Shown here: in pieces, positions 17,388 through 24,770 of the stretch
How the letters are laid out: each line of letters begins with the position of its first letter
Position numbering within the stretch: position 1 is the stretch's first letter
NCBI RefSeq assembly: GCF_050337105.1
Contig: NZ_JAKJSQ010000002.1
Location: forward strand, 1-64,000
Direction of reading: 5' to 3'
From: Aliivibrio_A kagoshimensis
Lineage (GTDB): Bacteria > Pseudomonadota > Gammaproteobacteria > Enterobacterales > Vibrionaceae
Length of the DNA stretch: 64,000 nucleotides
Program-made: the position numbers and the translations under genes
Notes under the pieces: model-generated
Databases searched by the model: none
Told to the model about the DNA's origin: nothing
The model's input: only the letters and a program-made list of their open reading frames with translations

Positions 17388-17810
17388 ATGACCAGAGTTG
17401 AACACCTTAATATAACGGTACCAGATGTTGACGCCGCTTTAGAATTTTTGTCCGTTGTCGCTCCAGACTTCAAAGTGCGAAAGGATGTAAAGGCACCGAA
17501 TAAGCATCGCTGGGTACATGTAGGAAATGAGCAATGTTACTTCGCATTGCAAGAACCTCACTTAGATTCGACATCTCCAAGCGATCCTCAGAATACGTAT
17601 AAAAACTATGGAATTAACCACATTGGTTTAGTTGTTGATGATATCAAAGTAGTCGAAGAACGTTTGGTTTCTAAAGGGTATAAGCGGGGTATTGTCGCAC
17701 CAGAAGAGAGATACAGAAAACGAGCTAATTTCTTTGACAGTGCAGGACTTGAATGGGAGTTGACGGAATATTGGACGACGGATCTTGACGATATGTACTT
17801 ATACGAATAG
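17388..17810 (+). CDS. VOC family (glyoxalase/bleomycin-resistance-like) protein
   Basis: The frame opens at a TTG at 17364, but GGGAG about ten bases before ATG 17388 marks the start (140 residues). The two betaalphabeta modules begin VEHLNITVPDVDAALEFL and NHIGLVVDDIKVVEERL, and GLEWELTEYW supplies the terminal acidic residue of the VOC metal site. It could be a small-molecule resistance protein or a metal-dependent isomerase or lyase. It forms one unit of the array between repeat copies 2 and 3. Confidence 0.8.
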   Translation: MTRVEHLNITVPDVDAALEFLSVVAPDFKVRKDVKAPNKHRWVHVGNEQCYFALQEPHLDSTSPSDPQNTYKNYGINHIGLVVDDIKVVEERLVSKGYKRGIVAPEERYRKRANFFDSAGLEWELTEYWTTDLDDMYLYE

Positions 17811-17880
17811 TTTTTTGTATGCGATAGGGCTATGTCAGATGGTTTTGCGGCAGTTGTGATTGGCCTAAAACGGTATATAA

Positions 17881-17898
17881 AAGTGTCTGTCCTTTCAG
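17881..17898 (+). repeat. Array repeat copy 3 (AAGTGTCTGTCCTTTCAG)
   Basis: Third copy of the array motif, identical to copy 1 over 18 bases, 70 bases after the VOC gene and ahead of the Phd/ParE module. Confidence 0.75.
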
Positions 17899-17968
17899 TC
17901 CATCTCCTTTAATCATGACCTCACAGTTGAACGCAGCCAGGGGTCGTAACACTTGAGACCATGATATC

Positions 17969-18015
17969 TTGCAGCACAATTGAAATTGGACTATAATTTG
18001 TACGTTATTTTGTAC
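17969..18015 (+). promoter_or_regulatory. Promoter and candidate operator of the phd-parE module
   Basis: A near-consensus sigma-70 promoter is visible: TTGCAG at 17969-17974, 17 bases, TATAAT at 17992-17997. Two copies of TTTGTAC (17997-18003 and 18009-18015) are 12 bases apart over the transcription start. Antitoxins of the Phd/YefM type usually repress their own promoter, so these repeats are good candidates for the operator. Confidence 0.6.
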
Positions 18016-18031
18016 TATTAGGTGTTCAAAT

Positions 18032-18310
18032 ATGAGTCGTATTCATTTCGATAAAGATATTCAGCCTCTTTCTGAGTTTCGTGCAGGTGTCACTTCGTTT
18101 ATTAAACAAATCAATGAGACTCGTCGTCCTCTAGTTATTACCCAACGTGGCAAGGGGGTTGCGGTTGTGCTTGATGTTGCCGAATATGAAGCAATGCAGG
18201 AAAAAATCGAGTTACTTGAAGAGATGCGCACAGCAGAAGCTCAAATCGCTGCTGATTTAGGTGTCTCTAATGATGATGCTCGTGCTCAAGTACTTGGCCG
18301 TATCAAGTAA
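18032..18310 (+). CDS. Type II antitoxin, Phd/YefM family
   Basis: A 92-residue protein with the Phd/YefM N-terminal DNA-binding fold (PLSEFRAGVTSFIKQINETRRPLVITQRGKGVAVVLDVAEYEAM). The C-terminal part is charged and probably wraps the toxin. It should neutralise the ParE-like protein encoded next and repress the pair; a strong promoter with TTTGTAC repeats precedes it. Its stop codon shares one base with the toxin start. Confidence 0.88.
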   Translation: MSRIHFDKDIQPLSEFRAGVTSFIKQINETRRPLVITQRGKGVAVVLDVAEYEAMQEKIELLEEMRTAEAQIAADLGVSNDDARAQVLGRIK

Positions 18311-18606
18311 TGAACGTTGTCTGGTCTCCATTAGCTCTCGAAAAGCTTGGTGATGCAGCCGAATTCATTGCTTTAGATGATCCCGTGGCTGCGAAAAACT
18401 GGGTGAATGAGGTTTTCGATAAAACTGACTTACTCGGAACTACACCTGAAATGGGGAGGAAGGTTCCTGAGTTGAGCCATACACAGTATCGCGAAATCTT
18501 GTTTGGTAATTATCGCATTGTTTACAGCTTAGGTTTTGAAGTTCGTATTTTAACCGTTCGTAGCTGTCGTCAAATCTTAACTGAAAGTGATGTATCACCA
18601 TTGTAA
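18310..18606 (+). CDS. Type II toxin, RelE/ParE family
   Basis: The 98-residue protein shows the RelE/ParE fold: WSPLALEKLGDAAEFIA at the N-terminus and YREILFGNYRIVYSLGFEVRILTVRSCRQIL near the end. Members of the ParE branch poison DNA gyrase, whereas RelE members cut mRNA; the resemblance here is closer to ParE, but the target is inferred. ATG 18310 overlaps the antitoxin stop, so production is translationally coupled. Confidence 0.87.
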   Translation: MNVVWSPLALEKLGDAAEFIALDDPVAAKNWVNEVFDKTDLLGTTPEMGRKVPELSHTQYREILFGNYRIVYSLGFEVRILTVRSCRQILTESDVSPL

Positions 18607-18673
18607 TAAAGTAAATTAGCTATCGCGAATCATTGAGCTGCCCTATTAGAGAGGAATTTAAAAGGAAAACAAC

Positions 18674-19126
18674 TTGATTGAGTGTAACAAAGTATCGCCA
18701 GATTCTGTGCCAATGAGGTTGTTACTTGAAGCGGATCCATCAGAAGATTGTATCAAAGGGTATTTAAAGGGGTCAGAGTGCTTCGGTGCATTTGTGGATA
18801 ATGAACTAGCGGGTATTTGTGTGAGCAAACAACAGAGTGCATCCACAGCCGAGATTTACAATATCGCGGTATACCCTAGTTATCAGAAAAAAAACATTGG
18901 CTCGACACTGCTTCAATTTGCAATAAAAGAGCTTGCAACCAGTGGTTACAATAACGTTGAGCTTGGAACGGGGACGTTTGGTTATCAATTGTCCTTCTAT
19001 CAACGTCATGGTTTTAGAGTAGATTCAGTGAAAAAAGATTTCTTTCTGGATAACTACGATGAAAAAATCATTGAAAATGGTATACAGCACAAAGATATGT
19101 TGCGGTTAGTTTGCCGATTAGGTTGA
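18674..19126 (+). CDS. GNAT family N-acetyltransferase
   Basis: The start is TTG 18674, with AAAAGGA about nine bases upstream. The 150-residue protein has the GNAT core: EIYNIAVYPSYQKKNIGSTLL (beta4 and the acetyl-CoA P-loop, QKKNIG) and LSFYQRHGFRVDSV (beta5-alpha4). It probably acetylates a small molecule or protein amine; the substrate cannot be told. It lies between the two toxin-antitoxin modules of the array. Confidence 0.82.
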   Translation: MIECNKVSPDSVPMRLLLEADPSEDCIKGYLKGSECFGAFVDNELAGICVSKQQSASTAEIYNIAVYPSYQKKNIGSTLLQFAIKELATSGYNNVELGTGTFGYQLSFYQRHGFRVDSVKKDFFLDNYDEKIIENGIQHKDMLRLVCRLG

Positions 19127-19157
19127 GGTACATGCGTCAGCCGCAAAACGCTACGAC

Positions 19158-19442
19158 TTAGGCATCTTGCTCGGGGAATTTTTGCTTTTGGTGGAGTACA
19201 CGCATAATGTGAATGGTATCGCCTTCTACCCAGTATGAGACGATCATTGAGACTTCAGGGATAATAAGAAGTCGTCCTCGAATAGCACCGCGTTGTACGC
19301 CCATGAGCGGTTGCTCTAATAGCTTTTCTACTTTTTCCTCAATAACTATGTCCGTTTTCTCAGCGACATCTGGGTTAAAATCGTAAAGAAGCTCAAATAT
19401 TTTTTCACGATCGTTGAGAGATTCTTCTTCCCATAAAATCAT
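19158..19442 (-). CDS. Type II toxin, RelE/ParE family (second module)
   Basis: The 94-residue protein starts ILWEEESLNDREKIFELLYDFNP and ends IHIMRVLHQKQKFP, typical of RelE/ParE toxins paired with RelB/DinJ-like antitoxins in Vibrio accessory regions. It is encoded two bases after its antitoxin on the minus strand, opposite to all other genes of the array. Enzyme activity (mRNA cleavage or gyrase poisoning) is not distinguishable here. Confidence 0.85.
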   Translation of the reverse strand: MILWEEESLNDREKIFELLYDFNPDVAEKTDIVIEEKVEKLLEQPLMGVQRGAIRGRLLIIPEVSMIVSYWVEGDTIHIMRVLHQKQKFPEQDA

Positions 19443-19444
19443 AG

Positions 19445-19723
19445 TTAAGCTCGATTACGAATCTTAGCTTTTCGCTCAGCCATTCGTGCTTTTGCTGAGT
19501 TGTGATCAACAAATGACACTTTTCCTGAGTCAAGATTCTCAAATGCTAGGTTTACTTGTTCCGTTAACCAAGAGCCATGTGATAATGCTTTTCGTTGTTG
19601 CTCTGCCATTGTCTCAGTAAGCTCACGACAAGCATCGCTAAGTGTGCGGCCTTGGCTTTCCGCCATTTGCTGAGCTAAGCGTTTAGTTTTGTCATCAATA
19701 CGGAACTGAATTCTTGTATCCAT
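19445..19723 (-). CDS. RelB/DinJ-like antitoxin
   Basis: The start is ATG at 19723, six bases after GGAG; a further ATG 12 bases upstream overlaps that ribosome-binding site and is unlikely. The 92-residue protein begins DTRIQFRIDDKTKRLAQQMAESQGRTLSDACRELT, a ribbon-helix-helix DNA-binding domain, and its C-terminal half is charged and toxin-binding. It precedes its toxin on the minus strand. Array genes are otherwise rightward, so the module carries its own promoter in the gap above 19740. Confidence 0.85.
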   Translation of the reverse strand: MDTRIQFRIDDKTKRLAQQMAESQGRTLSDACRELTETMAEQQRKALSHGSWLTEQVNLAFENLDSGKVSFVDHNSAKARMAERKAKIRNRA

Positions 19724-19826
19724 GATATGCTCCATTTATTCTGTGTGTACAAATGTTAGCACCACGTTTGAGATTGAGCAACCGGAAGCGACAGGGGGCC
19801 TTAAAGAGAGAGGTAAAACTATATCC

Positions 19827-19844
19827 CTGTCTCTGTCCCTTCAG
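19827..19844 (+). repeat. Array repeat copy 4 (divergent 5' end)
   Basis: Fourth copy of the array motif, reading CTGTCTCTGTCCCTTCAG. It starts a segment that repeats the sequence after copy 1. Confidence 0.65.
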
Positions 19845-19960
19845 ACTTCCCAGTTATCGTGGTTGCTATAAAATTTTCAGAACAATTTGAGAAGGCTCTA
19901 AAAACCAAAGAAATGGTTATCAGCGGTTAATATCGCATCTCATAATTTAACGTGTGAACA
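19845..19960 (+). pseudogene. Internally deleted duplicate of the 71-residue gene unit
   Basis: Sequence from 19845 to about 19885 matches 16938-16981 (CTTCCCAGTTATCGTGGTTG and beyond), then jumps to the equivalent of 17163 onward. Frame 19886-19930 encodes FEKALKTKEMVISG and a stop, against FEKALKIKKMVNSG in the intact gene. The match continues past the stop through AATTTAACGTGTGAACA. About 180 bases, including the start and most of the coding region, are missing, so this is a decayed copy of the unit at 16921-17236. Confidence 0.8.
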
Positions 19961-19963
19961 CCA

Positions 19964-20407
19964 ATGAAATATACCGAACGAACAGCAAACGATGATGATT
20001 ATCAGTTTTTGTACGAACTCAAGAAAGCCTCTGAGTATGATGCGGTGAGCCGAGTTTTTGGCTGGGATGAATTGCTGCAACAACGTTTACACAAAAATGA
20101 ATGGAATGAGGCAAGGCCAACTGTTATTGAGGTTGAGGGGAAAAGAGTAGGAAGTTACTTGTTGGAACCTCGTTTAGATTACTATTATTTTGGTCGGTTT
20201 TTTATACTTCCTAGATTTCAAGGTGCAGGCATTGGTACTGCTGTACTTAAACGTTGTATTGAAAAAGTCGGGAATAAACCCATTCAGTTGTGTCATTTAC
20301 AAGGCAATAAAGTACATTATCTATACAAGCGTCATGCTTTTACAGTCACAGAGCAAGATGAAAAATTCATACATATGAAAAGGGCTTCAATCAATGGTAT
20401 CAAATAG
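19964..20407 (+). CDS. GNAT family N-acetyltransferase
   Basis: A 147-residue acetyltransferase: FFILPRFQGAGIGTAVLKRCI is the acetyl-CoA-binding P-loop and beta4 region, and HYLYKRHAFTVTEQDEKFIHM the C-terminal part. It resembles small-molecule N-acetyltransferases; substrate unknown. It directly follows the decayed duplicate, whose tail supplies its leader sequence, and overlaps the next GNAT gene by 14 bases. Confidence 0.82.
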   Translation: MKYTERTANDDDYQFLYELKKASEYDAVSRVFGWDELLQQRLHKNEWNEARPTVIEVEGKRVGSYLLEPRLDYYYFGRFFILPRFQGAGIGTAVLKRCIEKVGNKPIQLCHLQGNKVHYLYKRHAFTVTEQDEKFIHMKRASINGIK

Positions 20408-20921
20408 GATAAAAATCAGAGCACTAGAAGTTGAAGACTCTACTGAATTCTATACATGGTCGTGCGATAAAGAAGTCACCCAATTTAGCCTCTCTTCATA
20501 CGCTTATCCGCAGTCAAAAGCGGATATCTCAAAGTGGCTTTTAGTAATAAATGATTCAACTAAAACCGTATCGTTTGGCATTTGTTGCCAAAAAACTGGA
20601 AAGCTTATTGGGTATGCGGGAATTGCCTCTATTAGCCAATTAAATCGTTGTGGTGAGTATTTTATCCTTATCGGTGACAAAGCGTATTGGGGAAAAGGGA
20701 TTGGCACAGAGGTGACAAAACTCATAACCGAATATGGTTTTAATACTCTGGGCTTGCACCGGATTGAACTTACTGCCTATGCGATAAACCCCGCTGCGAT
20801 AAGAGCTTACGAAAAGGCAGGTTATCAACACGAAGGTGTTAAGAGAGAGTCAGGTTTTCGTGACGGGAAATTCATTGATAAAGTACAAATGTCAGTGCTC
20901 TCACAGGAGTGGGGACTGTAA
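20394..20921 (+). CDS. GNAT family N-acetyltransferase (RimJ/RimL-like)
   Basis: A 175-residue protein of the RimJ/RimL type: IKIRALEVEDSTEFYTW start, YWGKGIGTEVTKLITEYGF with the acetyl-CoA loop, and LHRIELTAYAINPAAIRAYEKAGYQHEGVKRES. Such enzymes acetylate ribosomal protein N-termini, antibiotics or amino acids. It overlaps the preceding GNAT by 14 bases, so both are one transcription unit. The array repeat copy 5 begins at its stop codon. Confidence 0.85.
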   Translation: MVSNRIKIRALEVEDSTEFYTWSCDKEVTQFSLSSYAYPQSKADISKWLLVINDSTKTVSFGICCQKTGKLIGYAGIASISQLNRCGEYFILIGDKAYWGKGIGTEVTKLITEYGFNTLGLHRIELTAYAINPAAIRAYEKAGYQHEGVKRESGFRDGKFIDKVQMSVLSQEWGL

Positions 20922-20939
20922 AGTGTCTGTCTTTTCAGG
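20921..20939 (+). repeat. Array repeat copy 5 (AAGTGTCTGTCTTTTCAGG)
   Basis: Last copy of the array motif, beginning on the final base of the GNAT stop codon. It marks the right edge of the accessory array. Confidence 0.75.
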
Positions 20940-21046
20940 TGCGCCCCCTCACCCTCATTTTTTATGATTTTTTATATTTTTTCATTTGATAATCTACTTG
21001 TTTATTGGTTAACTGCGATCTCATTCTAACAAGAGGTTATACCTGT

Positions 21047-21112
21047 ATGAACGACTCCCTGAGTCGACACCGCTTTTCTCATTCCATGTTCGTGGAGTGT
21101 TCGACATGCTAG
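21047..21112 (+). CDS. Possible 21-residue upstream peptide overlapping the TerC-like gene
   Basis: ATG 21047, with AGAGG ten bases upstream, opens a 21-codon frame (peptide start MNDSLSRHRFSHSMFVECST) that stops at TAG 21110-21112. Its end overlaps the TerC start codon (21106) in another frame, so ribosomes could reinitiate or be coupled. This may be a regulatory leader peptide, or chance; there is no run of a single amino acid. Confidence 0.35.
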   Translation: MNDSLSRHRFSHSMFVECSTC

Positions 21113-21855
21113 AACTATTTCTTCAACCTGAAACGTTAATTATCTTTGCGACTCTCTTTGCTTTAGAGGTGGTATTAGGTATCGATAACATCGTGTTTAT
21201 CTCCGTCCTTTGTGAACGCCTGCCAAAAGCACAGCAGAAATTTGCCCGAAACATGGGTATCTGTTTGGCCGTCGTAGCGCGAATTGGATTAGTATTCTCT
21301 ATCACATGGTTAATGTCCCTTACCGCACCGCTAATAACATTGGCGTCTGTGGCATTTACCGGGCGTGATCTCATCATGATTGGTGGTGGTGCATTCTTAT
21401 TGGCCAAGAGTGCGAAAGAGTTATACGTATGGCTAAGTGAAGATGAGCATAACGAAGCAAGTAAAGTAAGAGTAGGTATTGCGCTCATATTACTGCAAAT
21501 TGTTGCGGTAGATGCTGTGTTCTCAATGGATTCAGTGATTACTGCGGTCGGTATGACAGATGAAGTGCCTATCATGATTGCTGCAATTTTAGCTTCGGCG
21601 GTGGTGATGATCACCTGCGCCGAAACGATTAACCGCTATGTAAACAGGCACCAAGGGCTTAAGACACTTGCTTTATTGTTTTTAATTCTACTTGGTGGTC
21701 TGTTAATGGCGGAAGGTTTTGCAATTCATGTGAATAAAGGATACGTCTATTTTGCGATGATGTTTGGTTTGATTTTAGAAGCTTGCCATATTCAGTTAAA
21801 GAAAAAAGCTAGCCGAGTTATCGTTATGACTCAGCAACCGATTGAGCAGAGTTAA
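21106..21855 (+). CDS. TerC family integral membrane protein (YgdQ-like)
   Basis: GGAG at 21094-21097 selects ATG 21106 over the in-frame GTG 21097, giving 249 residues. About seven transmembrane segments are visible. Family signatures are EVVLGIDNIVFISVL near the N-terminus and VDAVFSMDSVITAVGM in the middle, each with acidic residues inside a membrane helix. The length and ending match YgdQ. TerC-family proteins are linked to metal ion export and envelope homeostasis; the ion here is unknown. A strong terminator follows. Confidence 0.88.
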   Translation: MLELFLQPETLIIFATLFALEVVLGIDNIVFISVLCERLPKAQQKFARNMGICLAVVARIGLVFSITWLMSLTAPLITLASVAFTGRDLIMIGGGAFLLAKSAKELYVWLSEDEHNEASKVRVGIALILLQIVAVDAVFSMDSVITAVGMTDEVPIMIAAILASAVVMITCAETINRYVNRHQGLKTLALLFLILLGGLLMAEGFAIHVNKGYVYFAMMFGLILEACHIQLKKKASRVIVMTQQPIEQS

Positions 21856-21874
21856 TCAAAAAGTACTGTTGCTT

Positions 21875-21908
21875 AAAGCCACATACTAAGAAGTGTGTGG
21901 CTTTTTTT
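21875..21908 (+). terminator. Rho-independent terminator after the TerC-like gene
   Basis: Stem AAAGCCACA paired with TGTGGCTTT, 12-base loop, then continuous T residues. Confidence 0.85.
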
Positions 21909-21985
21909 ATGGTACTTACTCGCGGTTGTATCTCCGATTTGTAGATGGTACAAATAAGCAACAGCAAAATAGGGAGCAATACGCA

Positions 21986-22468
21986 GTGCAATTTTTAACA
22001 TTTCAACCAAAGGACTACTCGTTATTAATTGATTGGATCGATAGTGCCGAATGTAACCTGCTATGGGGTGGTCCTAAGTATCAATATCCACTGACCCTTG
22101 AGCAGATCTCGTCGTTTCTCAGTAACGACGACGTGAGGCCAATGGTGCTAACACGCGATGACACAATGGTTGGCTATATTGAGCTATTTAGAGTGTCAGA
22201 TGATGAATATCGATTGTGCCGAGTACTTGTCGTGGATAAAAACAGTCGAGGTAAAGGATATGGGAAACAGTTAGTGCAACGATCTGTTGATTATATCCGT
22301 GAGCACTTTGCGGCAAAATCAGTCTCTTTAGCTGTGTTTGAGCATAATCAATCTGCTGTGGGTTGTTATCAGTCATTAGGCTTTATAAGTGAAAAAACAG
22401 AGCAGTATCAACCTGAATTTATGGATAAGCCATGGCCCTTACTTCATATGCGCTTGAGCTTGTCATGA
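21986..22468 (+). CDS. GNAT family N-acetyltransferase
   Basis: The long open frame begins inside the preceding terminator, so I take GTG 21986, nine bases after GGGAG, as start (160 residues). The protein has the GNAT acetyl-CoA motif VLVVDKNSRGKGYGKQLVQ and the late SAVGCYQSLGFISE. Its start (LTFQPKDYSLLIDWIDSAECNLLWGG) resembles RimJ-like acetyltransferases acting on small molecules. Substrate unknown. Confidence 0.8.
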   Translation: MQFLTFQPKDYSLLIDWIDSAECNLLWGGPKYQYPLTLEQISSFLSNDDVRPMVLTRDDTMVGYIELFRVSDDEYRLCRVLVVDKNSRGKGYGKQLVQRSVDYIREHFAAKSVSLAVFEHNQSAVGCYQSLGFISEKTEQYQPEFMDKPWPLLHMRLSLS

Positions 22469-22514
22469 GCTTAAATAGGTGACAGTAATCATTTAAAAAT
22501 AGGGATATAACTAA

Positions 22515-22994
22515 GTGAAACCAATAATAAATCTTAATGAAATTGATGATTTTGAAGTCAGTGATGACGGCCCATTTCAAGAGCGCTATGCTGGAGTGAG
22601 CGATAAAATAGGGGCACAAAAACTGGGTTATAGCATCACGATTGTGCCACCGGGCAAGAAGGTGTGCCCTTTTCATAACCATCACGTCAATGAAGAGATG
22701 TTTCTGATCCTTGAAGGGGAGGGAACACTGAGATTTGGCGAGCAAGAGTACCCCATCCAAGCTCAAGATGTGATCGCTTGCCCACCCGGTGGTAGAGAAG
22801 TGGCGCATCAAATCATTAATACCAGTCAAAAGGAACTTAAGTATTTTTGTCTTAGTACCAATGAACCCGTGGATATCTGCGAATACCCCGATTCTAATAA
22901 AGTACTCTCCATGTCCGGTGAACCTGGCAATCGAACGTTTCGACATATCAGTAAAATGGACGATGCGGTGGACTATTTCACCGATGAAAAGTAG
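22515..22994 (+). CDS. Cupin domain protein
   Basis: The 159-residue protein (GTG start after GGGATATAAC) carries a single cupin barrel: PFHNHHVNEEMFLILEGEGTLRFGEQEYPIQAQDVIACPPG spans the two conserved motifs, with the His and Glu residues that bind a metal. The substrate is unknown; such proteins are sugar isomerases, dioxygenases or binding proteins. It converges on treC. Confidence 0.78.
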   Translation: MKPIINLNEIDDFEVSDDGPFQERYAGVSDKIGAQKLGYSITIVPPGKKVCPFHNHHVNEEMFLILEGEGTLRFGEQEYPIQAQDVIACPPGGREVAHQIINTSQKELKYFCLSTNEPVDICEYPDSNKVLSMSGEPGNRTFRHISKMDDAVDYFTDEK

Positions 22995-23003
22995 TAATGA
23001 CAG

Positions 23004-24698
23004 TTATCGCTGCAACAGAATGACTTTAGTTTCATAGGGCTTTAATGTCAGTTGATGAGTGAGACCTTGTTGGCTCTCATTTGAGTAGTTATTAAGTAAG
23101 CACTGGCCACTCTCTACATCAAGATCTGATGGGAGTGAAATCTCGACGTGTTCACCATAATAGTTATTCAGACAGATGAGCGTTTGGTGGCTATTCTGGC
23201 GTTGATAAGCGAATACAGAAGGGTGATCGGGCAGTAAATCTAGGTAGTTACCATCGGTAATTACCGTTAGATGTTTTCTCAATGCGATAAGCTGCTTATA
23301 GAAATGAAACACCGAATGACTATCGCTTTGAGCTTGTTCAGCATTGATCTCTTGATAATTATTAGCAACATCAATCCATGGTTCTCCCGCGGTAAATCCA
23401 GCGTTTGGTTCAGCATTCCATTGCATTGGAGTACGAGAATTATCTCGGGACTTTTGCGCCAAAATGGCCATCATTTTGTCTGATTCAAATCCACCTTGAT
23501 TGACCATAATGTCATACATATTGGTGCTTTCTACATCACGGTACTGATTGATGTCAGTGAAATTCGGGTTGGTCATCCCGATCTCTTCTCCTTGATAGAT
23601 GTATGGCGTGCCTTGCATCATATGAATAGACGTTGCCAGCATTTTGGCTGATTCATTACGGAACTTTTTGTCATTGCCCAATCGACTGACGATGCGAGGT
23701 TGGTCATGATTACACCAGAACAGTGCTCCCCAACCTTGACCGTTAAGTCCACTTTGCCAATGATTGAAGATTTTCTTTAATCCAATGAAATCAAAAGGGG
23801 TTAAGCTCCATTTTTCGCCATTTAAGTAATCCGCTTTCAAATGATGAAAGTTGAACACCATGGATAACTCTTTCCCATCAAGTCGTGAATATTTCTGACA
23901 ATGTTCGAGAGTCGTTGAGGACATCTCTCCGACGGTTACTGAGCCATAAGCCTGAAATACATCACGACTGATCTGTTGTAAATATTCATGAACACGTGGG
24001 CCATCGGTATAAAATCGACGACCATCTCCTTGCTGATCATCAGGAAAATCTTGTTGTTTGGAAATTAGATTAATGACGTCTAAGCGAAAACCATCTACCC
24101 CTTTTTCTGCCCAAAAGTGAATAACTTGCTCCACCTCTTTACGCACAGCTGGGTTTTCCCAATTAAGATCAGCCTGCTCTTTAGCAAACAGGTGCAGGTA
24201 GTATTGGTCTGAAGCCTCATCAAGTTGCCACGCACTCCCACCAAATTTTGATTGCCAGTTATTTGGCACTTGCGGTTTGTTATTAGAGTCTACGTTGGCA
24301 TCTCGCCAGATGTAGTAATCGCGGTAGGGGCTGTTGATATCATTAATGGCAGATTGAAACCAATGATGTTGAGTCGAGGTGTGATTAATTACAATATCCA
24401 TGATGATGCGAATGCCCATTTGATGCGCTTGATTCAGTAGCTGATCAAAGTCATCCATGTTGCCAAATTGCGAGTTAACCGCGTAGTAATCTGAGATGTC
24501 ATAACCGTTATCCACCATCGGGGATTGATAGATGGGTGTTAACCATAACGCATCAATCCCTAAGGCTTTGAAGTAGTCAAGTTTAGAGATAATACCTTTA
24601 ATATCCCCAGTACCTTTGTTGCCACTGTCACAAAAACTTTTCGGGTATATTTGATAGATCGTTGCGGTGCGCCACCAGTCATATTGAATTGAAGTCAT
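23004..24698 (-). CDS. treC: Trehalose-6-phosphate hydrolase TreC
   Basis: A glycoside hydrolase family 13 enzyme of 564 residues. Catalytic residues are Asp207 (GFRLDVIN), Glu258 (VGEMS) and Asp332 (NHDQPR). The start WWRTATIYQIYPKSFCDSGNKGTGDIKGI matches TreC and related alpha-glucosidases. It splits cytoplasmic trehalose-6-phosphate into glucose and glucose-6-phosphate. It lies behind treB, the transporter that makes its substrate, with a small hairpin in the 72-base gap. Confidence 0.92.
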   Translation of the reverse strand: MTSIQYDWWRTATIYQIYPKSFCDSGNKGTGDIKGIISKLDYFKALGIDALWLTPIYQSPMVDNGYDISDYYAVNSQFGNMDDFDQLLNQAHQMGIRIIMDIVINHTSTQHHWFQSAINDINSPYRDYYIWRDANVDSNNKPQVPNNWQSKFGGSAWQLDEASDQYYLHLFAKEQADLNWENPAVRKEVEQVIHFWAEKGVDGFRLDVINLISKQQDFPDDQQGDGRRFYTDGPRVHEYLQQISRDVFQAYGSVTVGEMSSTTLEHCQKYSRLDGKELSMVFNFHHLKADYLNGEKWSLTPFDFIGLKKIFNHWQSGLNGQGWGALFWCNHDQPRIVSRLGNDKKFRNESAKMLATSIHMMQGTPYIYQGEEIGMTNPNFTDINQYRDVESTNMYDIMVNQGGFESDKMMAILAQKSRDNSRTPMQWNAEPNAGFTAGEPWIDVANNYQEINAEQAQSDSHSVFHFYKQLIALRKHLTVITDGNYLDLLPDHPSVFAYQRQNSHQTLICLNNYYGEHVEISLPSDLDVESGQCLLNNYSNESQQGLTHQLTLKPYETKVILLQR

Positions 24699-24732
24699 GT
24701 AAAACTCGCATAGAGAAAAAGAGGAGAGAATA

Positions 24733-24756
24733 AAGGAGCAATCAACTTGCTCCTTG
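24733..24756 (-). promoter_or_regulatory. Hairpin between treB and treC
   Basis: On the minus strand AAGGAGCAA and TTGCTCCTT form a nine-base-pair stem with a short loop, followed only by TTTATTC. It may be a weak terminator or RNA stabiliser that sets different levels of treB and treC. Confidence 0.4.
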
Positions 24757-24770
24757 GGTACAGGTGAAAA

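Noticed and set aside
16142..20940. Integron gene-cassette array with attC sites
   Set aside because: Cassette-like content is present, and one GTTAGGT occurs before the GrpB gene, but I found no matching RYYYAAC partner, no VCR-like sequence and no integrase gene. The shared repeat is a different motif.
20940..21105. yybP-ykoY (manganese) riboswitch before the TerC-like gene
   Set aside because: The gene family is often preceded by this riboswitch, but I could not see its conserved core; the short upstream ORF is the only element found.
21123..21614. Leftward 163-codon open frame opposite the TerC-like gene
   Set aside because: It lies fully antisense to a clear membrane protein gene and its low-complexity Thr/Ala/Ile composition is the expected shadow of hydrophobic codons.
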